Of a DNA stretch of 64,000 bases, positions 40,231 through 53,600 are shown one piece after another. The notes under the pieces are model-generated. The model made no database searches. It was not told the DNA's origin and was given only the letters and a program-made list of their open reading frames with translations. How positions within the stretch are numbered: position 1 is the first letter of the stretch; the number at the start of each line of letters is the position of its first letter. The DNA is taken from NCBI GenBank assembly GCA_932521035.1, contig OW051496.1:10664001-10728000 (forward strand), in the 5' to 3' direction. Both the position numbers and the translations under genes were made by a program. This DNA is from Oscheius dolichura (lineage: Eukaryota > Nematoda > Chromadorea > Rhabditida > Rhabditidae).

Positions 40231-40929
40231 CAGGACTTCCCTCTGAAACTGAAGGAGAATTTGAGCTCAAGGCACAGAAAAAGCGACACAGTTAGACAGC
40301 AGAGTCTTCCAAATTTATTAAAAAAGAGGTTCTGGTATCTTTTCGACTATTAAACACAGTTTCGGGTGCACTTCTTCCTCTTCTCTTCGGCTGTCAGCAA
40401 CAAGCCATCTGGCGTTTATTCTGTCTCTCTGTCTCTCTGTCCCATTCTCTTCATCCAGCCAACACAGGGTGCCCCAGCAAAGGCAATTTGGTGTGTGCTT
40501 TTGAGAGCCCGGACAGGGCAATTTAGAACGGGGAACACGCGACCGACTCGAAGAATTTGGGGCTTTGATTAAAGAAGGAGAAGATGAATTCTTCTAATGG
40601 CTAAAGTAGCCGTTTATTATCGTTTTTCTTTGGTGGACAGAAGGAGGATTGAGTTACAGGCAGGGGATAGGGATAGCCAACAACGGCTAGCTGATAGAGA
40701 GTAACCGGAAACTTTGAGGAGACAAAAGCCAACAGTCTAAAGAAGTAATAGTCACGAAAAAAAAACTACTGGGATCATTCGGAGTCAAAAATTCGGGACC
40801 GAAGCCCTATCCTGGAGGAGAGGCCGTCTGCCGTCGTCCAGGGATCCCCAGATGGACCGCCACAGTTCACACGCCGTGTCGTTTGTATCGCCACAGCTCA
40901 CACATCATGGAACTACAGTCTTTTCCCCC

Positions 40930-41052
40930 CAAAAATAGGTTCATTTGTCTCTTCGGGACCTTTTAGTCAAACGGCGAAGAAAAATCGACTGGAAATCGAA
41001 AATTCCGATCACTTTTGCTCAAAAGGTCCCGCAAGGAATGTTTTGCTACCTG
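40930..41052. repeat. Dispersed inverted-repeat element, family D copy 2
   Basis: GGGACCTTTTAGTCAAACGG at the left and TTTTGCTCAAAAGGTCCCG at the right. The reverse complement of 8795-8920, with strong similarity over about 120 bp. Confidence 0.7.
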
Positions 41053-41960
41053 TTACGGTAACTCTAAGTTTGGCTAAGAACAACCCGGAAGGAATCAACA
41101 GATGGCTCTATTTTTGTGCTCCTTGATTGGCCACCGGGATGGACATGTCGCCCGCAGCTGCTGTTCCTTGTTCTTCTCCCCTCTTCCCCTATTTTTTCTG
41201 GAAAAACCAAGATCATCTTCACCCCTTATGCCAGCCTCCCCGTTACCTCACCCTCCTCGTTTTTTTCCTGTTTTCCTTCCACAGAGAGTGAGTTTTCCTT
41301 GTCCTTTGACCGTCGGGGGGTCTCTCCCAGCCAGCCAGCCGGCGAACGAACGCGGTTCCAAACTGCGCTGCCCGAAGGTCACCTCACAGCCAACAAACCG
41401 TCTCCCCTTTGAAAAATTTGGCGCCCATTTTTTTCGTCCTCCTTCTCCTGTGGCCGGGCCTGTCTGTTTGACATGGGGCTAGGGGGCACCAGCTTCTCTT
41501 CTCTTCCTCCTGCCACCCATTCTGTTTTTGTATAAAAAAGGAGATGATCCCCCCTGCTCCTCCCTGCAGAGCCCCCGGGCCATTTAAACCAAGGGATTTG
41601 TGAGTCATAAAGTGACAGTCAGCTGTTCCCCGGGATATATGCGCCCCCCTCGCGGGCCTTGTTTGGCCTTGGTTCAACAATTGTCTCGACAGATTTTCTC
41701 TCAACCCTTCTTCCCCCCGGGGAATACTGTACTTCTTCCTGTTAATATTCTTAATTTAAAAATGGGCGCATGTTTACAGTTTCAGGCGGGATCTTTTCCC
41801 CCCGGCTTCCTCCTCAGGCAGCTGTTATTTGAGCGGGGGAAGAACACAGGAGGACGAGGGGGGTGACTTTGACCCCCTCTCCCCACCCGGCCACCGAACA
41901 GAGTCCTCTTTTTCCTCGTCCTCTCTCCCTCGCCCAGCAGCAGCAGTTGTCCTGTTTGAA

Positions 41961-42005
41961 ATGACTGGGAAGAAAAAAGCCCCCGACCCCGAGTCAGTTG
42001 TGCGA
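41961..42005 (+). other. Candidate alternative first exon
   Basis: ATG followed by TGKKKAPDPESVVR and a GTAATT donor in phase 0, compatible with the hbl-1 exon at 52862 (also phase 0). Short and with no homology support; could be chance. Confidence 0.15.
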
Positions 42006-42168
42006 GTAATTTTTTTTTATCTGATCGCGGGACTCGACGCTTGTCAATTCGCTCTTTTTTAAACCGAGGCGATTCTCGTGGCGAATCAATTACCGTACTC
42101 TATTCTTCCTTCAAAATTACCCAGTTTCCTCATTTCCAGTCACAAATACCCGCCGGTTTGAGCTGCGC

Positions 42169-42262
42169 GCGCACCCGTAAAATCTCGGCAGCTGATTCCT
42201 CTTTTTCCCTCCCGGCGCCGTGCTTTTAGACCTTTCCGCTGCCGAGACTGTATGGGTGCGGC
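42169..42262. repeat. Palindromic element, copy 13
   Basis: Arms GCACCCGTAAAATCTCGGCA and GCTGCCGAGACTGTATGGGT. Confidence 0.87.
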
Positions 42263-43726
42263 GGACGAGCTCTAGCCCCCTTCTGAAAACAAATTCCCTA
42301 TTGTCCCTTTCTTTTCTGCACAGCTATTTTCTTCGTCTAGACGCCTTATTTTAGATTGCAAGTTTGTCCTTTGTGTTGTGGGTTTGTTCCTCTCTCTCTA
42401 TCCTTAGAATGAAGGAGAGGGGGAAGGAAAGGGAAAAGAACAGAAAGCACTTTCCCCCGGGGGCCCTGCCCCCCTTGGAATACTGACAATGACGAGGGTC
42501 GAGAGAGCTGCTGGACACAACGAGAAAAGTGCACCCAGTAAACAACCATAGGGGGCTCTCTCTCCCTCTCTCCATCCCCACACCAGTCACCCCTCTCGGC
42601 GACCTTATTGATCACTGGGACAAAATCCTGGAGCCTTAATTGGATAGAATTAAAAGACGGATCCAGTCCTTTAAAAAAGGGAAGGGGAAGAGGAAGCTCT
42701 GCTTGAAATAGAAGACTGCCTTTTTAGGTTTATGGCCGAGGAGGCCGGACAGCCAGCCGGCTGACTGTCCTTCGGCTGCAATTACAGTCCGATGGTGCAC
42801 CTGGCTGACAGTTTTTGACTGGCTAATGAGGACAATAGTTAGGGGGAGGATAACAGAGCAGATTAGGGCAGAGGATAATTGGAGGGGGAGAAAATACCTG
42901 TAGGGTCCTGGCGGGAAAGAACACCGTCTTCCCCTTCAAAGAACTTCATTTAGACCACTTTCCCATGGTTTGAAATCCCGAGAAATGGAGAAAAAAGACA
43001 GAATGAGTCCTTTCCCAAGAGCAGGGGAGTTTCCCTCCTCTTTGAGCCATTTTTAAGCCAAACAAGAGTTTTTCCGGGTCCTGAGGCTATAGAACAAGGT
43101 TACTGTACTGTACTACACGGTTTCAGGTACCGTAATCCATAACAAACTTCATTTAAATGAGGAACCACAGGTCAGAATAGTCGTTTAGAGACCTCGCCGC
43201 TTATAGAAGCCTCGAGAACCTGGCCATGGGTTACAGTTCCTCTCGTCACTTCCAAGAGCCTTCCCACAGCTCTTCCTCTATTTTAACCAGAAAAATATTG
43301 TATTCTTCCTCTTTTAGACTTTTTAAATCGTCCATTTTGCCCTTAAAACTCCCTGGAAACCCTCTTCCAAGGGGATTCTCCCCATTTTTTGACCCCGTCC
43401 CTGTTCTCCTGTCGGTCAGTGGTCTTACTGTTGTCGCCTCTTTCTTTCAGTCCAAAAACTACAGTAACCTGCCTGTTTACACTCATTTAAAAGAGCTGTC
43501 TGTATTTTTAATGGATCTTCCTCCTCCATGAGGTCTCCTGGCCAGTCTCCTCTTTTCTCATCTCCTCTCTATATTGTCCCCTGTCTTCCCCTGCCCCCTG
43601 CCCCTGCCTGTCCCAAATTCCTCTGTTATTTTGCTTCCGTTGGCGTTCGTCGACCGGCGGCCGCCGGGGTCCGTTCGTCCTTTGCGTTTCTGTTATTGCG
43701 TTGCGGGTCCGCTGCGCAAAACATTC

Positions 43727-43749
43727 ATTTGCATATAGCTCCGCCCACG
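43727..43749 (+). promoter_or_regulatory. POU octamer next to a GC box
   Basis: ATTTGCAT (octamer) is followed after 4 bp by GCTCCGCCCACG, an Sp/KLF-type GC box, within a CpG-rich patch. Candidate enhancer or promoter core upstream of hbl-1. Confidence 0.3.
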
Positions 43750-46483
43750 CAGCCGGCTGTCCCCTTCGACCCCGAGGGCTGTCCCCCCTTTCCTCTCTCC
43801 GTTCTCCCCCGTTCCTATTTTTTTATTCTTTGCTCAACAGATCCCCCTTGTGATTATCATTTTTGTGTGTCATTTTTATTTCCCCCTGCCGGGTGTACTT
43901 TTTATCGCATGTCCTTTTTTGCCCAAAACCCCATGAGTGTTCTTTGTGGATCTAAAAAACGCAATGCCCAAATAGCCAGTCATAAGAAGGGCTCCCCGGG
44001 CAAAATAATCCCGGTCACACCACTTTTTTATGACTGTCAGTTTGTGTTTTGCCAAGAGAGAGAAAGAAAAAAAGAAAGTCATCCTCCTTATCCGCCTGTG
44101 CAAAGTTTTAGCCCTGGGTGGCAGGGGGCGCCGGGGAGGATTACAGTATCCGCCCATATCTACTCCTTTTCTTATTATTTTTATATCAAAATGACCGTCT
44201 TTTAATGGAGAAAAATACCTGCTACAGTATCCATTTTGCACTTTAAAGAAATAGTAAAAAAATCCAGGAAATACGGGGGCAACCAGGACCAACGGCGCCT
44301 CCTCCTCCATCTCGACTTGTCCACCTATTTTCACTGTTTTTTATACCAACATGTATATTTTTTATGGAGAACGAGAAGAAGATTACTGTAGCTACTTTTT
44401 TCTTTAAAGAAATTCTTAAAAATTGCAATTCCTGATCCTATAGGAGAAGGGAGGAGGATGAGGGGGGATGGCCGCCTCCTTTCGCTCCTTCCTCACGTTT
44501 TTTCTCTTTATTGAAATTATTTAATCTACAAAAGAATCGCAAGATTTAGTACAGTAAATACAATATTTTTATCTTATAAAAATATTTAAAGAGCTGTCCT
44601 TTTTCCATCCTCCCTGCTCTCCTCCCGTCTGCTACCTTGCTCGGCCTATTAAAAGGGAAATATTCCGTCATCCTCCCCAAATGAGGCAATTTCCCTCCTT
44701 CGTCTTTTTGATCAGCCTCGTCTCACGCTTCTTTTCCCCTCATTACTGATATATTATTTCCGAGAATAATTAACTTTCTACCCGGTAGGAAGTACCTTTC
44801 CCACATCCTCCAGGGTGGAGTTCTTGTCACTCCTTTCTACTTTTTCCCTGGTGCCTGGTCTTCCCACAAAAAAGTGCCGGCTCCAGCTCGCCCAATGTCG
44901 CCGTTGTGTCGCTTTTTTCTCTTATCGGCCATGAAAAAATGGGGGCTTATCAGAAGAACCGTTTTTACGGGGCTCCCATCCACCTTTCTTTGCTAGCAAA
45001 AACTCTGCTCTTCTGCTCATCTTTCATCTTTCATTATCTTCTATTTTTTTTCTCTCTCTTTATTATTCCTAACAAAACAAAAGTCCAAAATTAAAGACAT
45101 AAACAGTTACTGTAGATCATTACTGTAGATCCATCTCTATTAATAGATAGAGAGACTCCATGTCCTCGACGTCTTCCCTCCCCTGGCCCGTATCATAGAG
45201 ACCATTCTTAAAGTGAAAGACGGGATGGGAGCATTTGCACGTGAAGACAGTGACCACTGGTCAGTTAGCTACATGTCCTCCTTTAAATTACCGCAATTTT
45301 CAAATTAATAACTCCATAAATTCCGAAGCTGGAGAAGCGTGCTCTAGGACTCCATGAGCCGATCCATCCGAACCTTGGGATATAATCCAGTTTTTATATT
45401 AAAATCCCAGTTAAAGACCAACTTAAATTCTTGTTTAGCTAAAAACCTATTAGATTTAATAGCCAGGCCCCTTTTCGTGGAGAGCCTCCTGGGAGGGCAG
45501 TGGAGAGGATGGCCCTCACCGGGCAGATGGAGATTTGGACCATTTTCTGGTTATAAAACCTGATGAAAAATCTCCACAGTCTCCACTCTCTTAACACAAA
45601 AAGAAGCAGCCCAAGATCTCGTTATCTTCCTTCCCGAGAGGGCACAGAACCCCCGGACTCGGAAGACCCCCCCTTCTCTCGTTCTAAGACCTCAAAAAAG
45701 TCATCTTCCCCCGATCTTTTGTCCCTCAGGAGGGGATTAGAATGGATCAGGATTAATTAACCTCAAAAAATGGGCCTCCATGGGGAACACAATACCGTAC
45801 CCTTCTCCAGACTCCGTGATAAGAGACCTGTACCTTTCCCGGGGGTAATATACAGTAATCTATTTCTCTCTTTCTCGCTATTTCTCTCGTCGTCGGCGGG
45901 ACGATGTGTTACTCTCCCGGAGGAAGCAATTTTATCGCGTTTTCTATTTGCTGACCTTAAGTGACCGCCCTAAACACGGGGCGCGTATGGCTATCACCCG
46001 GGCCTGGCTGGGGACACAGAGGCAGCAGGCTGACCCCCAGAGAGTACTGTAATCTCAGAGAGTGCAGAGATACGACCGGGGGGCACACGTGAAAAACAAC
46101 CTCTCCAGCCGGCTGCTGCTCTCTCACCCCGGTCGCGCTCTCTCTCTCCCGTCCTCCCCGTTCTCGACTGGTCATCTCTCACCTAATTCTTTTGGTCTCT
46201 GCGTTCTCTCGCCCTGCTGTGTGTTTGCTTTCCTTGTTTACGCGTTGCACTCTGTTTCAATCAACAATAGAAGGCGGATTTTTGCCAGGGCAGCGCGACC
46301 TCCGAGAGAGAACGGGGAGAATAACCCGAGGGAGAAGGAGGAAGAGGACGGGGAAGAAACGGCTGCAGAGGATGAAAAATTGGCTGTGGTTGACTGGGAC
46401 AGTCGGCTGGCTCCTCCTGGTACGGTAGAGAGATGCACTTTTGGTCAAAGGAGACCTTCCAGGAGGATGGCCTCCCAGCTGCC

Positions 46484-46557
46484 GAACCCATACAATCTCG
46501 GCAGCTGGAAGCAAAGACGCAAGGAGATTCCACTGCCGAGAGTTTACCGGTGCGGGC
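46484..46557. repeat. Palindromic element, copy 14
   Basis: Arms ACCCATACAATCTCGGCAG and CTGCCGAGAGTTTACCGGT; a short, diverged copy. Confidence 0.8.
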
Positions 46558-47464
46558 ACACGGTGTTCAATGGCCATTGCCCATCAAAACACGATGTTCA
46601 ATGTTCCCCCGAGGTACGGTAGATAGAGAGTTTCCGGGTACAGGCCTTGCTCTTTCGCTCCCAAAACAACAAAAACTACAGTACCCCCAGAAAATTGCCG
46701 ATGTGTTTCATTAGCTGTGATCCCGTTGCATGGCCCTCCTGATAAAATTGGCTTCGTTTTTCCCGGAGTCTCCCCCTCTAGCGAAGACTGCCGTCGTTTT
46801 CTTCTCCTCCACCCTGCCCTTTCGTCTTATCCTCCCTTTCGTTATTTGGTTAGTTGAATTTTTAATTTTAAGAAGAGGAGAGGAAAAAAGACGAGGGGGC
46901 TTCTCTGCCAATTATCGCAAAAGGCGAGACGGGAATTATCATATTCGGCCGGGAAGACAAACGATGAAAAATGACCACAACTGAAAACGATAATTCGTCC
47001 TCCGTTTTCTCCTCCTCTCGGCCGGGGGACGGGGGTGACAGTTGTCCTTCCCCCTTCGAAAAAATGAGCCTTTGTGTTGCGTTCTCTTGCCTGCTGCTGT
47101 CTGCCCTCCGGGGCTTCGCCAGAAAAGAGAGAGAGAGAGCGGGCCGGCCCGTAAAACGAATTACCCACAGTCAAAATGTACCATCTGCGAGATTCACAGC
47201 TGGAGATCCGGCTGAATCCAAGGAAAGAGAGAGACCCTGCCGCCTATGGCAAATGGCCGGAGGGGATCCAGGGGAGGATGCCGATTTTGTTAGAGAGAAA
47301 AAAGCCCTGTCTCCTCCTGTGTAGTAAAAAACGAATTGATGAGGAGGAGAAGTATAAAGGGCAGAAAAGACCGAAATTAGTCTCTATTGAGGAGAGGGAG
47401 GGCGGGGAATGAGTACGGGAGGGTCTCATCACTTTCTTCGAGTTTTCCAGAATTGGAATTCTGT

Positions 47465-47545
47465 GCGCCCGCACCCATACAGTCTCGGCAGCAGCCTCCT
47501 GGACTTCATAATCTCCCAGCTGTCGAGACTGTACGGGTGCGGGCG
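47465..47545. repeat. Palindromic element, copy 15
   Basis: Arms CACCCATACAGTCTCGGCAG and CTGTCGAGACTGTACGGGTG; ACAGTCTC and GAGACTGT are exact complements although both differ from the family core. Confidence 0.88.
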
Positions 47546-49568
47546 CTCTCTATTTCTTCTTCGTCGCTTGCAGAACTCGGCCTCCTGGGAATTTTTATGT
47601 TTTGTTCGTTCACCTTTCCCACCAGAACTTTTCTACACGTCCACGTGGTGGCCGCTTTTTTCCCACCGTCGTTGGTTTCTCCCACGAAAATGACTGTAAC
47701 CCGGCCAGAATTCTCAGAATTTCTCATTTAATTGAAAATTAGAACTGGCGGAATGTCTTCCCTTCCCAGCAGCGGTTTTTATGTCCCATCTGTCCCTGGC
47801 CGTTGTCTTTTTGTCCTCCTCCTCCTCCTCCCCGGCCGGCCGTTGTCTCAATGGCTCAGGTGTCCTCTTCCCTGTTTTGTCATCCCCTTCCTCCCCGTCC
47901 TCCCCAGGTCGTAAACCCCTATTCCGGCAGATAGGGAGGGTGGCCGTTTCCGTTCGCCTCAATCCCAATCCTCCTTGATCCCTTCCACCCAGTTTCCTCA
48001 TTAGCATACGCGAGTCAAAAACGGCAGCCGCGCAAGGAGACAGGAGGGGAGGATAGATGGCACAGACCTCCTCGGAAACATCTGGTTCGCTCAATTTTTC
48101 AAGCCTCGGAAAGCCAGAGACTGAGACGATGACCGGCAGTGGCCTTGGAGGGGGGCAGCAGCCTTCGAGCCCCTTCCCTTCCATGTTGCCCTTTTTGTTT
48201 TCCCAGTCGAAGGGGGCAGGGGGCAGGGCTTTTTTGTTATAAACCAGACATCAATCTCTCTTTCTGCAAGGATTTAAAGAGAGGAACAGCTGGGGATAAT
48301 CCAATATCTCTTCCTTTTTCTGCAAAGAAAGGGGGGATTAAACTTTGGCAGGGGAGGAGCGGGGTGCCCACAAAGGGGAGAAGATCGAGGTCTAGAAGCC
48401 GGCTGTTTTTTGCTATTAATCATGACAAAGGGCAACGGATTGAAAAGGAAAAGAGAGACAGTGAATAATATGAAAAGCAGGTGCTATCCGCCCCTCGTTA
48501 TCCCCTCCCTCTCTCTTCCAGCTGATCGGGGATGACGACGACTGGGGGGATCAAGAGTCAGAGAAGGCGGCCGAGAGGAGGACATGGCAAGGATAAAAAA
48601 TTAAGAGAGCAGAGCAGAAAAAAAGACGGGGCCTTCTGGAGAGAGTGGGAGAGACGGAGTTCACGTGATCTCCCTCTCGTCCCCCCTAGAAAGCGCCTGC
48701 TGCTGCACTCGGCCGCGTTTTTTTCTCCTATCGGCGCAATTTTTTGCGTCTCCCCCCCCTCGGCCGGCCGGACGGCCGCCCCATTTTTTTGCCCCATCAG
48801 TGCACGGCACAGCCGACGTCCCAAAAACACAGCCGACCGACCCGAAGGAAGGGAAGAAGGCGCCCACCTTCCATTTTGAGACCCTTCCCTTGGCCCCTTT
48901 GCCTTTATTAGGAAAGGGGGTCGGGGGTATTTTTAACCCGAGGCGAGCCTCCCCTGAAACACCACCACGTGTTTTTTTCGTCTTTCTCTCCCCCTCTTCC
49001 TCAATGTCACACGACCCACGAGGCGCGACCTATTACCCCCGGTCCCTTCATTATTTCAGCCTTTTCTCCCCCCTCATCCGTCCTCTATATATCCTTTTAA
49101 TTAGATGTTTTTACGATCCTCCTATAGTCTCTATCTCTCTGTCTCTCTCTCTTCCCAGCTGGTTTTTCTCTCCCCTCTCCTTTAAAACCGTCTCCCAGTA
49201 GTATTTCGAACGCACCCGGCGGAAAAAAGGCAGCAGCCGAAGGGGGAAGAAGTCGCACTTTCGCTTTTCAAAAACTGCAAAAAGGGGACAGCCCCGGCCG
49301 ATGGGGAAGACGAAAAAACGGCTGAGGAAAATCTGATTTGGGAGAAGAAAGAGCCACACTTTTATTTCATTAGCCAGGGCCCCGTGGCTCCCCCTTCGCA
49401 CCTTCCTCATTATCCTCCTGGCCACTGGGAGCAAACCAATCTTTTTTGTCGCCTTCTCTGCCTTTTCGTACTCTTCATTTAATTGGCCTTATTCACTTTT
49501 AGAAAAACCCGGGAGCGTCATCATTTTGATGAGAGTTTTTGACCCTGGATCCTCTTCTTTCCTCTTCC

Positions 49569-49591
49569 TGCACCCGTAAACAATCGGCAGG
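49569..49591. repeat. Palindromic element, copy 16 (left arm only)
   Basis: TGCACCCGTAAACAATCGGC without a right arm nearby. Confidence 0.6.
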
Positions 49592-50275
49592 AGAGAGATT
49601 TGAATATATAGAGCCTTTGGAGCAAAGAAATTCGGGCGGGATTTCCTCCACCGTTCTCTCTCATGTGTTGCCAGTTTTTTGCCCTTGAACAGACGCTCTC
49701 TTTCCCTCTCTGCCAGCAGCCTTTCCCCTCTCCCCTGCCGCGTTTTTTGCCACTCGCCTGTTCTGTTTGCTTCGGCTTTTTGCCGGCCTTTTCTCTCGCC
49801 CCGCGTCGCCCACTGAACACAGCACAGCAAAAAGAGAAGAGAGAATTCGCGCGGGGGGCCTAGGCATTTTTTCAGCGGGCAGCAGCGGGGAGGGGCGGGA
49901 TTCGGAGAAGAAGAGAGAGAGAGACGAAAAAAACGGGAGGGTGGGAGAGGAAGAGGAAGGGCAGGGAGGGAGGACGGGGGGAGTAGTTCATAAAAACACA
50001 TTTCGTAACAGCAAAAAGAGAAGAGAAGACGGGGAGAGCGGGAGAGCACAACACACGCACTAAGGACTAGGGACTAGGGGCTGATTCATAGAATTGAGCC
50101 ATGAAATAAGGGTCAAGAGAGGGGCAGCGATGGACTTCCTGGCCCTCTGAAATTAGAAAAAGCCACGGCCACTTTCTATTGACCCCTCTCCCAAAACTTT
50201 TGGGGGCATCTCCTTTGAAAAGTACAAGAATTCCCAACTTAATGAAAGGAGGACGCGGAAGAAGAGGAGGGCCTG

Positions 50276-50295
50276 CCCCCCCCCCCCCCCCCCCC
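50276..50295. repeat. Poly-C tract, 20 bp
   Basis: Uninterrupted run of 20 C (poly-G on the other strand) about 330 bp upstream of the hbl-1 start codon. Confidence 0.95.
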
Positions 50296-50628
50296 AATTT
50301 TTGGAAGGGGTTCCTGTATTTTCAATCGTTCCATTTCTCCCCCCAGTTAATCCGATTAGTTGCCGCAGTTGCGCGGGGCACACAGTTCAAGCACACAAAA
50401 AATGCCTACCCCCTTGTGATACTGTTGCCCCCCTCCCCCCGAAAATTGACTATATTTCCCTCTTCTCCATTTTCTTCATCTTCCTCAAATCTTGACTTAT
50501 TTCCCTCCATATAATTTATATTTTTCAGGCGCAGGTCTCTCCGCATGCGGTGGTAGTAAGTAGTTTTCCCTCTCTCTTTTCCCCCGGAGTTTTCCCACTC
50601 TGGACAACATCTACAAGACGGGCGCCAA

Positions 50629-53600
50629 ATGTCTCAATTTGATGAAGGTGCCCCCGGCTGGCAGCCGCAACATCTTGCCACCCATACCCCTATACAGGTT
50701 GGTCTCTTTACATCTAATAATTTTTCGGGTTACTGTAATCCTCTAGATTTAATTGAAGGGGATGATAAGCGAGGCGGGGACGAGAGCAGATTACGGTAGA
50801 ATTAATATCTCCTCGCGATTGGCAGATATAAATAGGCAAATGTATGTAAGACGGAGGGGATTAATCCCAGCCACAGCCAGAAAGCTGCACCCGTACAATC
50901 TCGGCAACTGAAACGTCAGTTATTAGCCGCCGCCCAATTTCAAAGCCTCCAGCTGCCGAGATCGTACGGGTGCGGTGGACGGGAAGGGTTGACCGTCCAC
51001 GGGTAACTTTCAATGATCTTTGTCTTTAGAAAGGCTCCATTCCTCGAAACTTTGAACTAAATAGTCTCGCTACTCTTTCCCCTCATTTAATTGGAGAGGG
51101 GGATACCTCCCCCTTGTCATCTGACCATCATGAATTCTCATTTTGATTTCTCTCTCCCAACAGCAGCCATTCTCATCAAAGAAAAGGGGACCATTTACAG
51201 AGGACCATTTAATTAAGTTTTGACATGTGACTTGGTTGGCTGGCTCATTTATTTCTGGCTGTGTCTCTCTCATTTTTTGTCGGGACCTCTGATGAAATAG
51301 AGGAGACAGATAGAATCATCATCATCTGACCACGTTTGGAGCAGGATTGGATGATATTGGGGCAAAGGAAATGAGCACACCTCGGGCCCCGGCATCCTAC
51401 CGTCTCCTCTCTTTTCCAACTTATTTTCACCTCATTATCTCTTTGCAAAAACCCCTCATCCCATTAGAACCAAATCCAGAATAAATTCCTCTTTCCTGCC
51501 GAGATTTTACGGGTGCGGGCGCGCGGCCCTCCTCGACACAGTATCCCCGAAATCCCGCTATTTTGACTGGGTATAAAGGTCTAAAGTGTTCCTTTAGCCT
51601 CTCCATGTTCCCCCCGGAAGAGGCACATATCAGAGTGGCTCTTTTCCAACTCCCTGGAGTCTATTTTGGGGGATTACTCGTTCCTCCCAGTTTTTGAAAT
51701 CCCCCTTCCCGCCTCTTATGACTAATCGCATAGCTCTCATTCTCATTCTCTTTTTACCCGCCCGTTCATTGCTCGCTGTTGAAAGTACTCGGCAGTCCGA
51801 AAAGTCCAGCTCGCGACTCGTCTGGGATGACTTCACGTGCTGTCCTTCTGGCCGACTGCCAGGGCTCTCCCTCTCGCTCCGGTCCCCGACATTTTGCACT
51901 CTTAGGACAGTTTTTTATATTGAGGGTAGCGGGCCGGGGAGAGAGAGGGGCAGTGGGCAAAGAGCGCCGGAGAGAACCAGGAGAAAAAGAGGGGAATTGA
52001 TGGAAAACATAGAGTTCTTTTCCCCCTCACCCCCTGTGTGTCACAGTGCATGTACACATCGCCTCCAAGTTCTTCCTCCCCTCTGATGAACGTGGATGGT
52101 CCGGAGCCTAATATTCCAAACTAGGGCGCTGTGAGTGACTATATCCTCCAAAATTCCGCGCGCCCGCACCCGTAACATCTCGGCAGCTCGGGGATCCTTT
52201 TCTTCTGAACCGCGGCGCGCCTATCCCTCCAACTGTCGAGACTCTATGGGTGCGGGCGCGGGATTTTCAGGCCAAATAGGGAGATCTCCTTTTGGTGTAG
52301 TTCTTTCTTCTTTTCTCTGCCTCCTCGAGTGTGCTTATCAGTAAAAAATGAAGAAAGCCGCTGGGCGTCATTGTCCCAAGACGCCGGAGCAGTTCTTTTT
52401 TGATAGAAAAAGCGACATAAACAAGAGATTAGAATCACCCCATTCTGCCGGTCTTTCGTCATCCTCTCGTGCACTTACAGTAGTCTCTAGTCGGTTTTTT
52501 AACTTGTGATAAGAGGAAGGCACCGAAAAACAGCTGCTGCCTGCCTCTTTCTCCGAGTTCCAAGCGGGATAACATGCCCCAGGGTTTAAGTTGACCTTTT
52601 TCTGTTTTTCATCCCAAAAAGCACTTTTCCTCCCTCTGGCTCACGGGGTCTCGGTCTCATTGTGCTGCCCTTTTCTGGGGTCCAGCTAGTTTAATATTCC
52701 CTCCATTCCTGCCCCACCTCCTTCAGACGCAACCGGGGCATAAATGAGGGGATCGGAAAAAGTACGACTGTCCTTAACCTGAGAAGAGAGCAGGAGGTGT
52801 GGTCTTTATCGCCTTCTTATAATATCTACAGCGTATTTTTCTAATTCTTTTTCTCTTTCAGGTGCCGCGGACACCAGAAGCCGTTACAGCAGGCGCCTTT
52901 CATCCCATGCAGCACCAGGGGTATTTGAGATTTCCCCCGTTTGGAGGCATTGCAACAGCTCAGCCGCCTTCTATTTTCTCGTGAGTATCGTTTTTTTTCA
53001 CTAGGTCTTGAAGCGATTTCACACAGGAACGGTTAATCCAGCCTCAGAAGTTCTCGCGCCCGCACCCGTACGATCTCGGCAGCTGGAGCGCTCTTTAGTT
53101 TTTGCCTATACGCCGGCTGCGAAGATTTTACGGGTGCAGGCGCAGGGAAATCGGATGCTTTATTTTAATCAGAAGAAGAACTACAGCAACCCGCAACCTT
53201 TTTAGATCAACTTGGCAACAACCAGCGGCAGCAGATTGGTCCGCGGCGGGAGCTAAGGAGTGGAAGAGCTGGTCCAACGCGCCGTTAATAATGAGCCCAA
53301 TAACGGCCCCAATTGCCCCGATTACGGTAGTCAAAGACGAGAAAGAAGAAGAACACGGAGACGAGCAGCACAGTGCAAGCTACGATGCCAGCGCGTCACA
53401 ATCGCCCTCGGATTCGGAAGAACGAAGCCGGACGGAGGGCCGTGCCAGCTCAGAGGATCATATAGTGGACGTGGAAGAGACCAGTCAAACACCGCTAGAA
53501 ACTACCACCGCATCTGATCCGGACGGGACCCAAATACCAGGTAAGAGAGGGAGGATGCTCTCCCGAGATGTTTGCCGCCCACAACCAGCCGTTTTTTGTC

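Larger units (their letters stand above)
39300..50628. other. Long non-coding block upstream of hbl-1
   Basis: About 11 kb with no convincing conserved coding exon. It is CT/GA-rich, with GAGA-type microsatellites, CpG-rich patches near 39.6-40.0, 43.6-43.8 and 48.7-48.8 kb, palindromes of family A at seven places between here and the first hbl-1 exons, and many TACTGTA/TACCGTA words. Long open frames here have biased composition (Arg/Ser/Pro or Lys/Arg) and no splice support. Most likely the cis-regulatory domain of hbl-1, by position. Confidence 0.55.

Noticed and set aside
39519-40353. Long plus-strand ORF of 258 codons
   Set aside because: Arg/Ser/Pro-rich, crosses a palindrome, overlaps other open frames on both strands and has no family similarity; a GC-rich patch effect.
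43528-44334. Overlapping ORFs of 225 and 152 codons on opposite strands
   Set aside because: CT-rich low-complexity DNA with no splice or homology support.
46062-46622. ORFs with recurring peptides such as NSRQL or ISAAG
   Set aside because: These peptides are translations of the palindrome arms, not shared protein domains.
48532-49201. ORFs over 48.5-49.2 kb
   Set aside because: Biased composition (Arg/Lys or Pro/Ser) on both strands; likely regulatory DNA.
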